Positions 35,655 to 45,497 are shown, counted from the first letter of the stretch. The stretch is DNA of 64,000 bases from JBBQFI01 sp038237805 (GCA_038237805.1 JBBRYI010000014.1:1-64000); one strand, 5' to 3'. The notes: generated by a model not told the origin, from the letters alone. Program-made: numbers and translations.

Positions 35655-35799
35655 AATGCGATGCGCAACCCCAATTGGAATCGTTGTCCAATATAATGAC
35701 AAGCGTATCTGCGCGCTCGTTACTTAGACTTTTCTCGGCACAATAAATTCACCGAAAAATGCTCCCGCGGTCGGGTCGCACCTCGGCCCGGTGCCAGGC

Positions 35800-36108
35800 C
35801 TAGAACTTAATGATCTTCTCTTCGACCGGCACCACATCGCGATCTTCGAAAAGCACCCGAGTCGAGGTGTGAAAATCGTAGGCCCGGCGACCGGTCCGGA
35901 GATCCTTTACGGTAAAGTGAACTGTACCCTGGCGGATTTCGAAGCGCAGCGTCAATCCGGTTTTGCGGAACTGGTAATCGAGGTTCTTCGTCCAGTCCTT
36001 GAAGCGCTCGGGATTGAAGGTCGTCATGTCCGCCACGATGACCTTGCGCACGAGTTCGTTGACGACTTCGCGCTGCTCCTTGCGGAAAGAATGCATCGAG
36101 GCAGCCAT
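35800..36108 (-). CDS. Conserved hypothetical protein (102 aa)
   Basis: This 102-aa protein is not recognised. 'RKEQREVVNELVRKVIVADMTTFNPERFKDWT' suggests an amphipathic helical N-terminus. 'LRFEIRQGTVHFTVKDLRTGRRAYDF' suggests a beta C-terminal half. It starts 102 nt from the divergently oriented permease gene. A TTG or GTG start further upstream is possible. Coding is supported by codon pattern and lack of better frames. Confidence 0.65.
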   Translation of the reverse strand: MAASMHSFRKEQREVVNELVRKVIVADMTTFNPERFKDWTKNLDYQFRKTGLTLRFEIRQGTVHFTVKDLRTGRRAYDFHTSTRVLFEDRDVVPVEEKIIKF

Positions 36109-36210
36109 GCGGTAATTTCGAGCAATATCGATGCCGATTTCGGCTCGCGTTCCTCGGTCGTGCGCTTTTGTCTTTTCTAGTTTGCGTTTTCTCCCTTCTA
36201 ATTCCTGCGC

Positions 36211-37620
36211 TTGTCACTCGTCACTCAACAACACGCTCTCAAAAAAGAGCTCGGTCTGCGCGACCTGGTTCTCACGCAGATTGTCTTCGTTGTCGGCACG
36301 TCGTGGGTTGGGACGGCGGCGAAACTGGGCCCGTCCCAAACGGTCTATTGGCTCCTCGCCATTCTTCTTTTTTATCTTCCAGTCGCGTCTGTCGTTATTT
36401 ACCTGAACCGGCTCATGCCGCTCGAGGGCGGCCTTTATCAGTGGGCGAAATTTGGCTTCAACGACTTCACCGGCTTCATCGTAGCCTGGAATCTTTGGCT
36501 CCTCGGCATTGTGGTTATGGCTGGCACCGGACTTGTCATTGCCACCCAACTTTCCTATGCCCTCGGTCCGGGCTCGGCCTGGATGCCGGGCAACAGACTT
36601 TTCGTCTCCGCGCTCAATGGCGCACTCATTGCCATTCTTATTCTGGTAACAATTCGCGGACTGAGTCTCGGCAAATGGGTGCATAATATTGGCGCGATTC
36701 TCCTGCTCCTTACCTACGCCGCGCTTGTCGCTCTCCCATTCTTCGCACGCGCCGCGGGCAAGCTTCCACAGTATCGCCCCGTCGAATGGGCCATGCCCGC
36801 CGCCACACTTTTCAGCTTGAATATTTTCAGCAAGATGGCGCTGGGCGCGTTGAGCGGGTTCGAATACGTCGCCATTCTGGCCGGGGAAACGCGGGCGCCC
36901 GTGCGTAACATCGGGCGCTCGGTCATTATCGCTGCGCCCATTATCGCGCTCATGTTTATTCTCGGCACGAGTTCCGTCATGGCTTACGTGAAATTTGCCG
37001 ATATCGATCTCATCGGTCCGGGCCCTCAAGCTTTGAGCATTGGTGCGCGTGCATTCGGCGGCGGAAGCGCGATCGCATCCATTGCGATCCTCATGCTCGC
37101 AGGGCGCGCAATCGCATTGCTGAGCATTTATTTCACCGGCAATACGCGCCTGCCCATGGTCGCCGGCTGGGATCGGATCCTTCCAGGGTGGTTTACTCGA
37201 CTTCACCCCCGCTACAAAACACCGATCAACTCCACCGTCTTTGTTGGCATCGTTACACTAATTTTCGCGGTCGGCAGTCAGCTCGGCGTCGGTCAACAGG
37301 AAGCGTTTCAACTCATCGATAACGCCGCCGGCATCTTTTACGGCATCGCGTATCTCGTTCTGTTCGCGATCCCGATCTTTGGTTTGCGCCAGCATAAATC
37401 GCGGGCTTCGCTTTGGCTAAAAATCGCCGCTGCTGCCGGAGCGCTCACCACGCTCCTATACATAGCACTCACCATCTTCCCCATTGTTGAAGTGCAGAGC
37501 CGCTTGGCCTTTGCGACTAAAATTATCGTTGTCACGGTTGCAGCTAACCTGATCGGCGCGCTGATCTTTCTCGCCGGGGAACGCCGACGTCGTCTCGCAG
37601 CGAATGGTGGCTCGGCCTGA
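36211..37620 (+). CDS. APC-superfamily amino-acid permease
   Basis: This 469-aa protein with about twelve membrane helices starts at a TTG. Helix I 'RDLVLTQIVFVVGTSWVGTAAKLGPSQ', helix VI-like 'GALSGFEYVAILAGETRAPVRNIGRS' and 'NTRLPMVAGWDRILPGWFTRLHPRYKTPINS' are typical of the APC family. It is likely a cytoplasmic-membrane importer or exchanger of amino acids. The exact substrate cannot be read from the sequence. Confidence 0.92.
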   Translation: MSLVTQQHALKKELGLRDLVLTQIVFVVGTSWVGTAAKLGPSQTVYWLLAILLFYLPVASVVIYLNRLMPLEGGLYQWAKFGFNDFTGFIVAWNLWLLGIVVMAGTGLVIATQLSYALGPGSAWMPGNRLFVSALNGALIAILILVTIRGLSLGKWVHNIGAILLLLTYAALVALPFFARAAGKLPQYRPVEWAMPAATLFSLNIFSKMALGALSGFEYVAILAGETRAPVRNIGRSVIIAAPIIALMFILGTSSVMAYVKFADIDLIGPGPQALSIGARAFGGGSAIASIAILMLAGRAIALLSIYFTGNTRLPMVAGWDRILPGWFTRLHPRYKTPINSTVFVGIVTLIFAVGSQLGVGQQEAFQLIDNAAGIFYGIAYLVLFAIPIFGLRQHKSRASLWLKIAAAAGALTTLLYIALTIFPIVEVQSRLAFATKIIVVTVAANLIGALIFLAGERRRRLAANGGSA

Positions 37621-37775
37621 TCCTACCGCGGCCTTGATGCTAGCGGCCGTTCCACCTTTCGTACTCCCGCACGAGTGCAACTTCTATCCGCGCGATCGCC
37701 GCGTCGACGGTAGTTAGGATTTATTTACTCCTGTTTTTCCTTGAACGTCGCCCCAGTATCAGCGAAAAAGAATCT

Positions 37776-38615
37776 ATGAAACGTCTGGGTTTTCTAGTTG
37801 TGGCTGCGGCGATCTGTGTTTCCGCCTCGCCCGCTCGCGCGCAAACACTCGAAGCCGATTACCAAGTGCAGAATGTTTTCACTTCTTCGGTAGGAAGTAT
37901 CGGGCCGCTCACCGTTGTCGGACCAGCCGGCGGCGTCGCATTCAAGGACGATACCGTCAACGGCAATCCGCAAAAGGTGCTCAATATTCAGTCCAATAAT
38001 ACCACGGCGCCCTTCGTTCAGTCTGGCGTGCAAACACAGACAAATCCTTTTCTGAGCGCTAGCAATTATTCCGTCGTTCTGCTCGCCAATTTCAATCTCA
38101 GCACGGCCGATGTTGTCGCCACCAAAATTTTCGATTTCAAAAATCTTAGTTCTGACGCTGGTCTTTACGTTAATGCCGCTAATGGCACGCTCGCCTTCAT
38201 CGATGGTTCCAACATGATACAGGGCACAGGTGGCGCTGCGCTTTCTTCACTCACTTACGCGCAAATCGTTCTAACACGCGATAGCAGCAACAATCTCACC
38301 AGCGTTTACCTCAACGGTACACTCGCCTTTTTTCCTTTACCGACAACATCGGTCTGGCTGTCCTCGGCGACTCTTCCATGTCTGGCAATTCGTTTCTCAC
38401 CTTGTTCAAGGATGACGGAATGGGCCTTGGCGGTTCGATGCTATCGGAAAGCACGCAAGGCAATATCGCGCGCTTGCGTCTTTACGATGGCGTTCTTTCG
38501 GCCGATGACGTCATGCATCTCGACACGACTGCCCCCGAACCGAGCCACTTATTTACTAGGCGCCGTCGGCACTTGCGTGCTGTTGATCCTACGCGGTCGC
38601 CGACATACGGCGTGA
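37776..38615 (+). pseudogene. LamG-like PEP-CTERM-type secreted protein, frameshifted
   Basis: A signal peptide (MKRLGFLVVAAAICVSASPARA) leads into a LamG/concanavalin-like domain. Near 38330 a six-T run breaks the frame. The continuation ('SFTDNIGLAVLGDSSMSGNSFLTLF' to 'IARLRLYDGVLSADDVMHLDTTAPEP') is in another frame until ~38540. There the frame returns for a sorting-like tail ('ATYLLGAVGTCVLLILRGRR'). Two opposite shifts must be corrected to restore an intact LamG plus PEP-type membrane anchor. The break is either a decayed gene or homopolymer sequence errors. Confidence 0.75.
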
Positions 38616-38637
38616 CTTCTCGATCGCGCTCTGCTGC

Positions 38638-38904
38638 CTACGCTGCTTTCTTCTTGATCGGAACGGTTCCGGGAAATGGAACGACCTGCGCCGAACCGTT
38701 TTCCTGACCGAAGGTCGATTCGAACGTCAGCTTCTTGGTAGCGATCTCACTCAGGGCTATATCCGCGAAACCAAGTCCGGGGGAAAATTCTACGAGCGGA
38801 CGATGACCCAGCATAAGCTGTCGAACGCGACGGGATACCATGTTTACGAGGATTTGCTGATTGGTTACTACTTCGGACGCGGCCTTAAGGAGAGTGGCTT
38901 TCAT
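38638..38904 (-). CDS. rpoZ: RNA polymerase omega subunit
   Basis: The protein has 88 aa from ATG 38904; the frame runs 56 codons further upstream but those do not fit. 'LLKAASEVVTNQQILVNMVSRRVRQLMLGHRPLVEF', then 'FADIALSEIATKKLTFES', is the omega signature (helix with 'NMVSKRVRQL', then 'ADIALxEI'). It helps assemble and stabilise RNA polymerase. Confidence 0.92.
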   Translation of the reverse strand: MKATLLKAASEVVTNQQILVNMVSRRVRQLMLGHRPLVEFSPGLGFADIALSEIATKKLTFESTFGQENGSAQVVPFPGTVPIKKKAA

Positions 38905-39093
38905 ATATATATAAACAACAAGAGTCCGCGACGACTGGTGATGCCCGAAGGGTTGAAGACCGATGGTGGTCCCGGGGAATCGTAGCAGAGAAACTTCACA
39001 CACTATCGCCCGGAACTGGCAGAATACAATTGCTCCTTTTCGAAATGCAGAGATGCGTTGATTAACTGCCAATTCCTCTTTCGTCTCCTGGCT

Positions 39094-40017
39094 TTACCTT
39101 TTTCCTTTCCGCTTGATCCGATGCGTCTCTTTATTTCGCAATCCGTCGCGCGCATGTTTTAGCTCCAAGTCGCCTCTCGGTTCGCTGCGCAGCCTCTTGG
39201 GCACCAGATCGCCGACCGGTCCTTTCGCAACCGTTGTTCCACCATCGACCACGAAAAGCGCACCGGTCACGTAGCTCGCCTCGTCCGAAGCGAGGAATGC
39301 ATAGACATTCGCGACTTCCTCAGCCGTCCCGCGCCGCGCCAATGGCACCGCTTGCACCAGGCTGATCTCCATTTTTCTGTCCATCGGCCCGGTCTCCTTG
39401 TGTGTCCATGCCGTGTCGATCGGTCCCGGGCAAACGCAGTTGGCGCGCACGCCGTTTTGCGCCTGTTCCACCGCCACACCGCGCATAAACGCATGGATCC
39501 AGCCCTTCGTTCCGCCGTACGGTGTGTTTTGCGCCAAGCCGATAAATCCCGACTCGGAACCCGCGGACACGATATTGCCCCGTGTCTTTTGCAGATGCGG
39601 TAACGCGAAGCGCGTCATCATGAAAGCAGAGCGAATGTTCATCCGGATGGTCTGATCGAAATCCTCGATCGGATAATCCTGTGTCATCGCGTTATCGAGA
39701 AACACGCCGGCGTTATTAACCAGCACGTCGAGTCGCTTGAATTTTTTGATGGCAAGATCAACGACTGCCCGCGCTCCGCTCTCTTCCGACACATCCGCTC
39801 CGTGAGCGATTGCCTCGCCGCCTTTCTCGCGAATCGCCCGCGCCACATCTTCGATCGGATCGCTCGGCAAACCGTTCACGATCACTCGCGCCCCTTCCTT
39901 CGCAAACTTATGTGCAATCGCTTCGCCGATGCCTGTGCCCGCGCCGGTGACGATCGCGACCTTTCCTTCTAATCGTCCGTTACTCGATCTATTTCTTGCG
40001 TAGATTTTTGTAGCCAT
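39094..40017 (-). CDS. SDR-family oxidoreductase (FabG-like)
   Basis: The protein has 307 aa from ATG 40017. It has the SDR NAD(P)-binding 'VAIVTGAGTGIGEAIAHKFAKEGARVIV', 'LVNNAGVF', and the catalytic 'YGGTKGWIHAF' (YxxxK). It ends with 'ASDEASYVTGALFVVDGG'. Substrate unknown; a glucose-dehydrogenase- or FabG-like short-chain dehydrogenase is likely. About 50 C-terminal residues past the usual end are basic and polar ('RSEPRGDLELKHARDGLRNKETHR'), an unusual tail. Confidence 0.93.
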   Translation of the reverse strand: MATKIYARNRSSNGRLEGKVAIVTGAGTGIGEAIAHKFAKEGARVIVNGLPSDPIEDVARAIREKGGEAIAHGADVSEESGARAVVDLAIKKFKRLDVLVNNAGVFLDNAMTQDYPIEDFDQTIRMNIRSAFMMTRFALPHLQKTRGNIVSAGSESGFIGLAQNTPYGGTKGWIHAFMRGVAVEQAQNGVRANCVCPGPIDTAWTHKETGPMDRKMEISLVQAVPLARRGTAEEVANVYAFLASDEASYVTGALFVVDGGTTVAKGPVGDLVPKRLRSEPRGDLELKHARDGLRNKETHRIKRKGKR

Positions 40018-40099
40018 ACGGATAAGAGTCGGATGCCGCATGAGATTCGCGCTTGACCATTTTGCCTTTCGTTCAATGCGCGGGTGTTTCGCTTAAATC

Positions 40100-40321
40100 G
40101 TGATCACCGGAACTGATATTACGGTTTGGACCGTATCCGCGCTGCTCGCGGTCGGCATCGGCTGGAGTCGTTATGCGAAATGGAAAACGCGCGACAAACT
40201 TGTGCGCGAACTCGCCAGTATGGACGCCGAACGCCGCGAAAAAATGTTGAACCGTCTAAATCCGAAGCTCGCAATGGAAGCCCGTCAGCAGCTCATGGAA
40301 CGGTTTCGTATTATGAGCTGA
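40100..40321 (+). CDS. Small membrane-anchored hypothetical protein
   Basis: This 73-aa protein starts with GTG at 40100. A single N-terminal hydrophobic helix (ITVWTVSALLAVGIGW) is followed by a basic, charged helical tail ('DAERREKMLNRLNPKLAMEARQQLMERF'). The layout is common for short inner-membrane proteins of unknown function. It is divergent from the SDR gene and has good coding pattern. Confidence 0.6.
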   Translation: MITGTDITVWTVSALLAVGIGWSRYAKWKTRDKLVRELASMDAERREKMLNRLNPKLAMEARQQLMERFRIMS

Positions 40322-40355
40322 TCTGCGTCACGAACACGCGCCGCCTGGCGGCGAA

Positions 40356-40763
40356 TCAGTTGGGCAATCTCTTTGCATTTCCGTTCATTGAATGGCTGAC
40401 CTGACCATTTGTCAGCACATCGATCGTGCGGCGAAGTTCTTCCACGTCGAACGGTTTTGAGATCATCATGTCTACGCCGAGAAGCTCGTAGGCAGAGACG
40501 TTGTCCTCCCCCAGATGTCCCGACAGGACCACGATCTTCCCAGTAAAATTTTTTCCGCGCAGCCGGCGCACGAGTTCCAGACCAGAGACACGCGGCATGA
40601 GATGATCGGTGATCACGACGTCGAACGGCTTTTTGGCCGCCGCGATTTTGGCCAACGCCCTTTCGCCGTTACTAGCCGTTGCCACTTTGCAATTCGGCCC
40701 GCCCAATACTAATGCCAACAATTGTGCGACTGCGGTTTCATCCTCTACGGCTAAGATATTCAA
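40356..40763 (-). CDS. Single-domain response regulator (CheY-like receiver)
   Basis: This 135-aa protein is one receiver domain: 'ILAVEDETAVAQLLA' (acidic pocket), 'FDVVITDHLMPRVSGLELVRRL' (phosphoacceptor Asp in ITD), 'KIVVLSGH' (Thr/Ser switch) and 'MMISKPFDVEEL' (conserved Lys). There is no output domain. The partner kinase is not adjacent. Confidence 0.95.
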   Translation of the reverse strand: MNILAVEDETAVAQLLALVLGGPNCKVATASNGERALAKIAAAKKPFDVVITDHLMPRVSGLELVRRLRGKNFTGKIVVLSGHLGEDNVSAYELLGVDMMISKPFDVEELRRTIDVLTNGQVSHSMNGNAKRLPN

Positions 40764-40863
40764 AGCGAACAGATCCTTCTGAAGGCATATCAGCAGGGCT
40801 CATACCTCGGCCGCATTTGTTGCTCCTTTGATTCCGGGGCGCACCGCGCGCCAGCCTTTTAGA

Positions 40864-41895
40864 TTAAAATCGCGCTCTACCCTCGGCTACGACGAACGCG
40901 CGTTTTCGTTTCCCCTTTTGGAAAATCATTAGATAAGCCGTCCCGCCAATCACGCCCCACGAAGCTTGAATCAAGTAGCCGAGTGAAGCGCTCAGCGCTG
41001 CGAGCGCCACGGGAACGTTGGCAAGCTTGCCGAACAGCGTTTGAAAAAGAGTCTCGCGCACGCCTACTCCGCCGAACGAAATCGGCACGCCCGTGATCGT
41101 GTTTACCAGTGGCATAATCGAAAGCACGTCGACCACCCTCGCTACGTGCACGCCGGGGGCGCCCAGCGATCGCATTGCGCAATAGTAGCTCATGTAATAG
41201 GCGAGGTGCGAAAAGATCGTGAGCAGAAATACGATCGCAATTGTCGCAGGCTGCGCACGATAAAGGTGAAGAGCTTTGCCAGTCTCCACGATCTGTTTCC
41301 GAAACGGCAGCCGCCGCGGTAGTTTTGGCACTTGTCGGAATCCGATCGCGCCTAACAAAAACAAGACGAAGAGCGAAACGCCGGCGAGCAACGCCAGGGC
41401 GACATACGTCACACGCGCGGTCTGCGGAAATTGCTGTAACCAGCGAAGGCGCAGAAGCACGACCAGAACAGCGAGAAACAGCAGCGAGAATAATCCGAGC
41501 ATCCGATCCATCGCGACCGACAGCGTCGCTCGCGTTTTCCTGCTTCGGCTTTGTTGGAATACGAGATAGAGCCGCGCGGCATCGCCTCCTACGAGTCCCG
41601 GCAGGATCATGTTAAAGAACAAACCGATCACGACAATCACGCCCGCTCGCACCCAGCCGATCGCGATTCCTTGCACACGCAGCAGCAGTTTCCATCGCAC
41701 CGTCGCAAGCAATTCCACTATGCCGTAGATCAGCCAACCGAGCAGGAGCCAGCGCCAATCAGCCTCTCGCAGGGCGCGCCCGACCTGGGCCCGCTTCGCC
41801 GTGTCGTGGAAGACATAGAAAATCCCGGCGCCCGTTACGAGTAATTGGAGCAGGATGATTGCGACGCGTTTTATCACGGCGAACAGGGAACGCAC
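40864..41895 (-). CDS. Lysylphosphatidylglycerol synthase transmembrane-type protein (UPF0104)
   Basis: This 343-aa protein has seven to eight membrane helices and the UPF0104 marks: 'WRWLLLGWLIYGIVELLATVRWKLLL', 'LFFNMILPGLVGGDAARLYLV', and 'LSIMPLVNTITGVPISFGGVGVRE'. It corresponds to the flippase/membrane domain of MprF without the aminoacyl-transferase domain. The substrate is unknown. Confidence 0.93.
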   Translation of the reverse strand: MRSLFAVIKRVAIILLQLLVTGAGIFYVFHDTAKRAQVGRALREADWRWLLLGWLIYGIVELLATVRWKLLLRVQGIAIGWVRAGVIVVIGLFFNMILPGLVGGDAARLYLVFQQSRSRKTRATLSVAMDRMLGLFSLLFLAVLVVLLRLRWLQQFPQTARVTYVALALLAGVSLFVLFLLGAIGFRQVPKLPRRLPFRKQIVETGKALHLYRAQPATIAIVFLLTIFSHLAYYMSYYCAMRSLGAPGVHVARVVDVLSIMPLVNTITGVPISFGGVGVRETLFQTLFGKLANVPVALAALSASLGYLIQASWGVIGGTAYLMIFQKGKRKRAFVVAEGRARF

Positions 41896-41963
41896 GCCCG
41901 CAGCAAATTAGCGTCAATTATTTCCGAATGAACGAGCTTGTGATTCGGCGATTGGCCCAAATC

Positions 41964-42545
41964 TCAATCTTTCCGTTTGCTTTCGAGATATCGCATCTGC
42001 TTGGTCCCATCATCGGCAACGTCCGCAGGCCGCTCTTCAATCAGTTCTTCGGCCGGCACGGTATGAAACGAAACTACCACCCAATCAGTTTCGTTCGCGA
42101 TGACAGGCTGATGCCAGATATTTTGCGGAATCGAAACCCATCGTTGCTCCAGCGGTGCGTTCGGTTCGCTCACGAGAACGTTCGAGCGCCAGCTTATCGC
42201 GGGCTTGGCGATTTGATCTCCGACATCCGAACTCTGACTTCCGGTTTGAATATCGCCGATTCCTTCGAAAGACATCATGCGTTGGTGACTGTTGGGATGA
42301 CGTTCCGCGCCGGTGTTCGCACCAGCGCGTAGGATAAACACCCAGCCCGATCCGATTCCGGCTGGCAACGCATCACCGAAAATAGCTAACGGAACCGGTT
42401 CCCAAGCCATTACCGCTTTCTCTTTCGCGGCCAAATCCGCACGCACGCGCTCGATAATCGGTCGAATCGCCCCGCGCACTTTTTCCAAGCGCAAGATTCG
42501 ATCGAGCTCTTCCAACCGCGAACGCTCTTCTAATGTCATCTTCAC
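41964..42545 (-). CDS. Cupin-like conserved hypothetical protein
   Basis: This 193-aa protein has a helical first ~55 residues. Its second part reads 'SGWVFILRAGANTGAERHPNSHQRMMSFEG', then 'LEQRWVSIPQNIWHQPVI' and 'DWVVVSFHTVPAEELIEERP', a beta-rich arrangement with His residues at cupin metal-site spacing (H...H and WHQ). It may be a metal-binding cupin. The family has no known function as far as I know. It lies directly downstream of the MATE gene on the same strand. Confidence 0.75.
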   Translation of the reverse strand: MKMTLEERSRLEELDRILRLEKVRGAIRPIIERVRADLAAKEKAVMAWEPVPLAIFGDALPAGIGSGWVFILRAGANTGAERHPNSHQRMMSFEGIGDIQTGSQSSDVGDQIAKPAISWRSNVLVSEPNAPLEQRWVSIPQNIWHQPVIANETDWVVVSFHTVPAEELIEERPADVADDGTKQMRYLESKRKD

Positions 42546-42563
42546 TCAGTCGTCGACGTCTCG

Positions 42564-43931
42564 TTAAACCACCGGCGCGCCCACTGGTATCTCTTCAAAG
42601 ACCAATTTCTTTCGCATCTCGCGCTGAAGCAGCAACAGATTGATCCCGGCCTGCAAAACCTGCGATGCGACGGAGAGATACCACAAGTGTCGGATCTGAA
42701 AACCCGCCTGCCGCGACAAGAGCACTGCCGGCAACGCGAACATAATCAGTCGTGTCATCGAGCTGAGCAGCGGCGGCAACGTGTTGCCAATTCCCTGGAA
42801 AATGCTCGAAGCAGTAAAGACGAGTCCCGCGGCCACGAAGTTGAACGACACAATGCGCAGGTAATCGCTGCCGAATGCGATCACGTGCGGATCATTCGAA
42901 AATCCGCGGATAAATATTGTCGGCACAAAATAAGAAATAACCGCCAGCACAAGCATCATCGCCGTCGCGAGCCCGAGCGTTGCATAGACTGTGTGTCGCA
43001 CTCGATCCGCGCGCCCGCCTCCGAAGTTTTGTCCTACCACCGGCGCCGCCGCAAAGCTCAACGCCACCACCGGCAGGAAGAGCGCCTGCATCACCCGCGC
43101 GCCGATTCCGAATCCCGCCTGCGCCGCCGGCCCGAAGCCGCGAATGATTCCGTAAACGATCATTATATATAAGAACGCGAGCGCGAACTCTGCTCCCGGC
43201 GGCAGACCGATACTCAACATTTTCCCCCACGTCTTGATTTGCGGACGTAAAAGCGGCAGCCGAAACCGCACATAATGATAATTCTTTTCGAAATAAATCA
43301 GCATCAGCACGTCCGCGATCAGGATGGATATGAAAGTCGCCAGCGCCGCGCCGAGCACGCCCATTCGCGGCCATGGTCCGATGCCGAAGATGAACAACGG
43401 CGCCAGCACGATGTTGAGCAACACACTCAACACCTGGAAACCCACCGCCGGTTTTATGATTCCGGTCGCACGCAACGTCGATCCCAGAGTCGTTAGGGGA
43501 AATTGCAAGAGCAGCGCCGGAATAAACCAGAGCAAATAAGTCTTCGCCAAAGTGGCCGTCGTCGTGTCCGCGCTTAACGCGTTGCAGTAGGGATTGCGGA
43601 CCAGAAATCCGATCACACCCAGACCCAGGCCCGCCACGATTGACATCGTGAACGATTGATTGAAGACGAGCTCCGCTCGTGGCTGATCTTTCCTGCCGGC
43701 CGCGTGTGAGACCAGCGTCGTCGTTCCCACGCTCAGCATTTGCGTCATCGCGAGCACGATCATGGTCAGGTTCCCGGCCACACCTACGGCCGCGATCGCT
43801 TCCTTGCCGAGATGTCCCACCCAATAAAGATCGGCCAGCAAATAGAGCGTTTGCACCGCCATGCTCACGGCCATGAACGCCGCCATGCTCAGCAAATGCC
43901 TAACGACAGATCCTTGTGTGAGGTCCTTCAT
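42564..43931 (-). CDS. MATE-family efflux transporter
   Basis: This 455-aa protein has twelve membrane helices and the MATE pattern 'GSVVRHLLSMAAFMAVSMAVQTLYLLADLYWVGHLGKEAIAAVG', with a repeated half beginning near 'FLPVVALSFAAAPVVGQNFGGGR'. It exports cationic compounds by sodium or proton antiport across the inner membrane. Two CCTAACGA octamers lie in the gene (43490, 43899). It is followed within 20 nt by the cupin-like gene. Confidence 0.95.
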   Translation of the reverse strand: MKDLTQGSVVRHLLSMAAFMAVSMAVQTLYLLADLYWVGHLGKEAIAAVGVAGNLTMIVLAMTQMLSVGTTTLVSHAAGRKDQPRAELVFNQSFTMSIVAGLGLGVIGFLVRNPYCNALSADTTTATLAKTYLLWFIPALLLQFPLTTLGSTLRATGIIKPAVGFQVLSVLLNIVLAPLFIFGIGPWPRMGVLGAALATFISILIADVLMLIYFEKNYHYVRFRLPLLRPQIKTWGKMLSIGLPPGAEFALAFLYIMIVYGIIRGFGPAAQAGFGIGARVMQALFLPVVALSFAAAPVVGQNFGGGRADRVRHTVYATLGLATAMMLVLAVISYFVPTIFIRGFSNDPHVIAFGSDYLRIVSFNFVAAGLVFTASSIFQGIGNTLPPLLSSMTRLIMFALPAVLLSRQAGFQIRHLWYLSVASQVLQAGINLLLLQREMRKKLVFEEIPVGAPVV

Positions 43932-44015
43932 GCGCGCCGCGTCAAATCTCGATCAGGAATGCAGGAAAGCAGGAAGAGGGAAAGGAATTTCTTCCGTTCT
44001 CAGAATGACAGCTAC

Positions 44016-44487
44016 TTATTCCGCTGCGCAAATTTCGCGGGCGAGCCGCCGGGCTTCTTCTTCGAGTGGTCCGATGGTAAAGGAGGCGGAGTTGAGACGC
44101 TCGCGGAGATATTGCTCAACAAAGGGCTCGAGATCACCGCAGCGTTCAAATTGGGCCACGTGGACGAGTTGATGCACGAGCAACTCACGGTCATCCCAGC
44201 AATCAGCGCGGATTATGATTCCGTGACCGATACCCGCGCCGCGCGTCGCGGTGGTGACGATGTTACTGTTGCGTGCGACCTGCGCGAGCCGCTCATCGTC
44301 AGGGCAGCGGAAGTCGTTCGACGACCAGCACTCTCACGCGAGAACAATCCTGGACGCCGGCGCGACGCGCATCCGCGGTGTGCTGTGACGCTAACGGAGC
44401 TCCGCGTGCGAGAATAATTTCTTCCTGTGTTTTGGCCCACCGACAAGCCAGCGGCAAAATTTGTTCGAATGTCTTCTGATCGACCAT
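44016..44487 (-). pseudogene. Frameshifted metallopeptidase-like hypothetical protein
   Basis: The start is ATG 44487 ('MVDQKTFEQILPLACRWAKTQEE'). Near 44300 the frame stops at 'VERLPLP', while the +1 frame continues as 'DDERLAQVARNSNIVTT', then 'LLVHQLVHVAQFERCGDLEPFVEQYL', ending at TAA 44016. Joined, this is a ~156-aa protein with an HxxxH motif ('HQLVHVAQFE') reminiscent of DUF4157-type peptidases (HELVHVAQ). A single-base deletion or a sequence error breaks it. The family assignment is tentative. Confidence 0.55.
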
Positions 44488-44629
44488 GCGAGGGACGTGG
44501 GAATTTAAAGTGAGAAGCAAAAGAGCAAAAGGCGTGCGAAGGATTACTGGCATTCTTGACCGAAGGTCAATCAGCGTGGCGAGTTGTTGCTGGCGATTGC
44601 CGGCATTTTCCGTTTCAGCCAAGCCCCAT

Positions 44630-45334
44630 TCAGCGGTAGCAGAATAAACAAAGAAAATAAATCCAGCCGCTCGACGCAAGTTCTTTCATTGGCAGCGTCA
44701 GCGCCAGCACCAGAGACAACAACCCTACGCCAACTGGGATGCTCCAGCCGGAAATCTCCGCTTGCGTCAGCAGCCGTTCGCGTTCGTTCAATCGCAACGG
44801 CTCGCGCAATTGCCACGCACGGAGATTGAGCAACACAATTTCCAGCGCGATCGCCGCCGTCCCGATCGCGTAGATCGCGAAGAGCGCCCGCGCTTCTCCC
44901 TCCGTGTCCCCCGTGATTGCCTGGCCGAAGCGATGAGCGCTCACATAATAAAACATCGCTCCGAACAACATCTTTAGCGGATAGACAAAGATCAGGATCG
45001 TAACCAGCATTGCCCAGCTGATCAGGACCGACACGCCATCTTCCAGGCCGTAACGCCGGCTCCACCGCCAATGCCCGCGCCAGAAACGAGCGAGCACTGC
45101 GATACTCGCCAGAAACGCGGGCACATTTTTGAAGGCTGCCAACAGCGTACCGATATTATCCGGCACCTGACCGCTCGCGATCACCAGCATCGTAATTGCG
45201 AAAGCAAATGCCGCATCGATGAACGTCTCCAATCGCGTCATGTCCATACCGCGCAGACGAAAACCGCGGAGACGCGGCAGTTCGTCCAAATTCTTAGGAA
45301 GCGCCGAAGCTATCTCTTCGTGACGTTCGGTCAT
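44630..45334 (-). CDS. TMEM175-family potassium channel-like protein
   Basis: The protein has 234 aa from ATG 45334 and about six membrane helices. The first helix 'DMTRLETFIDAAFAFAITMLVIA' matches the family signature R-x3-F-x-D-A-x-x-A (RxxxFSDxxxA). TMEM175 proteins form potassium-selective channels without the classical selectivity filter. The C-terminal half ('WSIPVGVGLLSLVLALTLP') ends in a short polar tail. It is stand-alone; part of the upstream frame overlaps other reading frames. Confidence 0.87.
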   Translation of the reverse strand: MTERHEEIASALPKNLDELPRLRGFRLRGMDMTRLETFIDAAFAFAITMLVIASGQVPDNIGTLLAAFKNVPAFLASIAVLARFWRGHWRWSRRYGLEDGVSVLISWAMLVTILIFVYPLKMLFGAMFYYVSAHRFGQAITGDTEGEARALFAIYAIGTAAIALEIVLLNLRAWQLREPLRLNERERLLTQAEISGWSIPVGVGLLSLVLALTLPMKELASSGWIYFLCLFCYR

Positions 45335-45497
45335 GTTCTGTCCGTGATGCCACAAGTACTCTCCTTATGGCAACTCGATTGATGCCGCGAGGTTCGACAC
45401 GATTTGCCAACGCAAGGCACTCATCAATTTGCCAAGTCGATGCTTTAGCGAGACGCAAAAGAGCAGGCAGGTACTCCGTATGCTGGTAGACTGTGTT

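Noticed and set aside
36214..37206. Long minus-strand frame of ~330 codons
   Set aside because: It is the antisense shadow of the APC permease gene (36211-37620), which has clear membrane motifs.
42892..43824. 310-codon minus-strand frame and + strand frames at 43.7-44.4 kb
   Set aside because: They overlap the MATE gene and the frameshifted peptidase-like gene in other frames.
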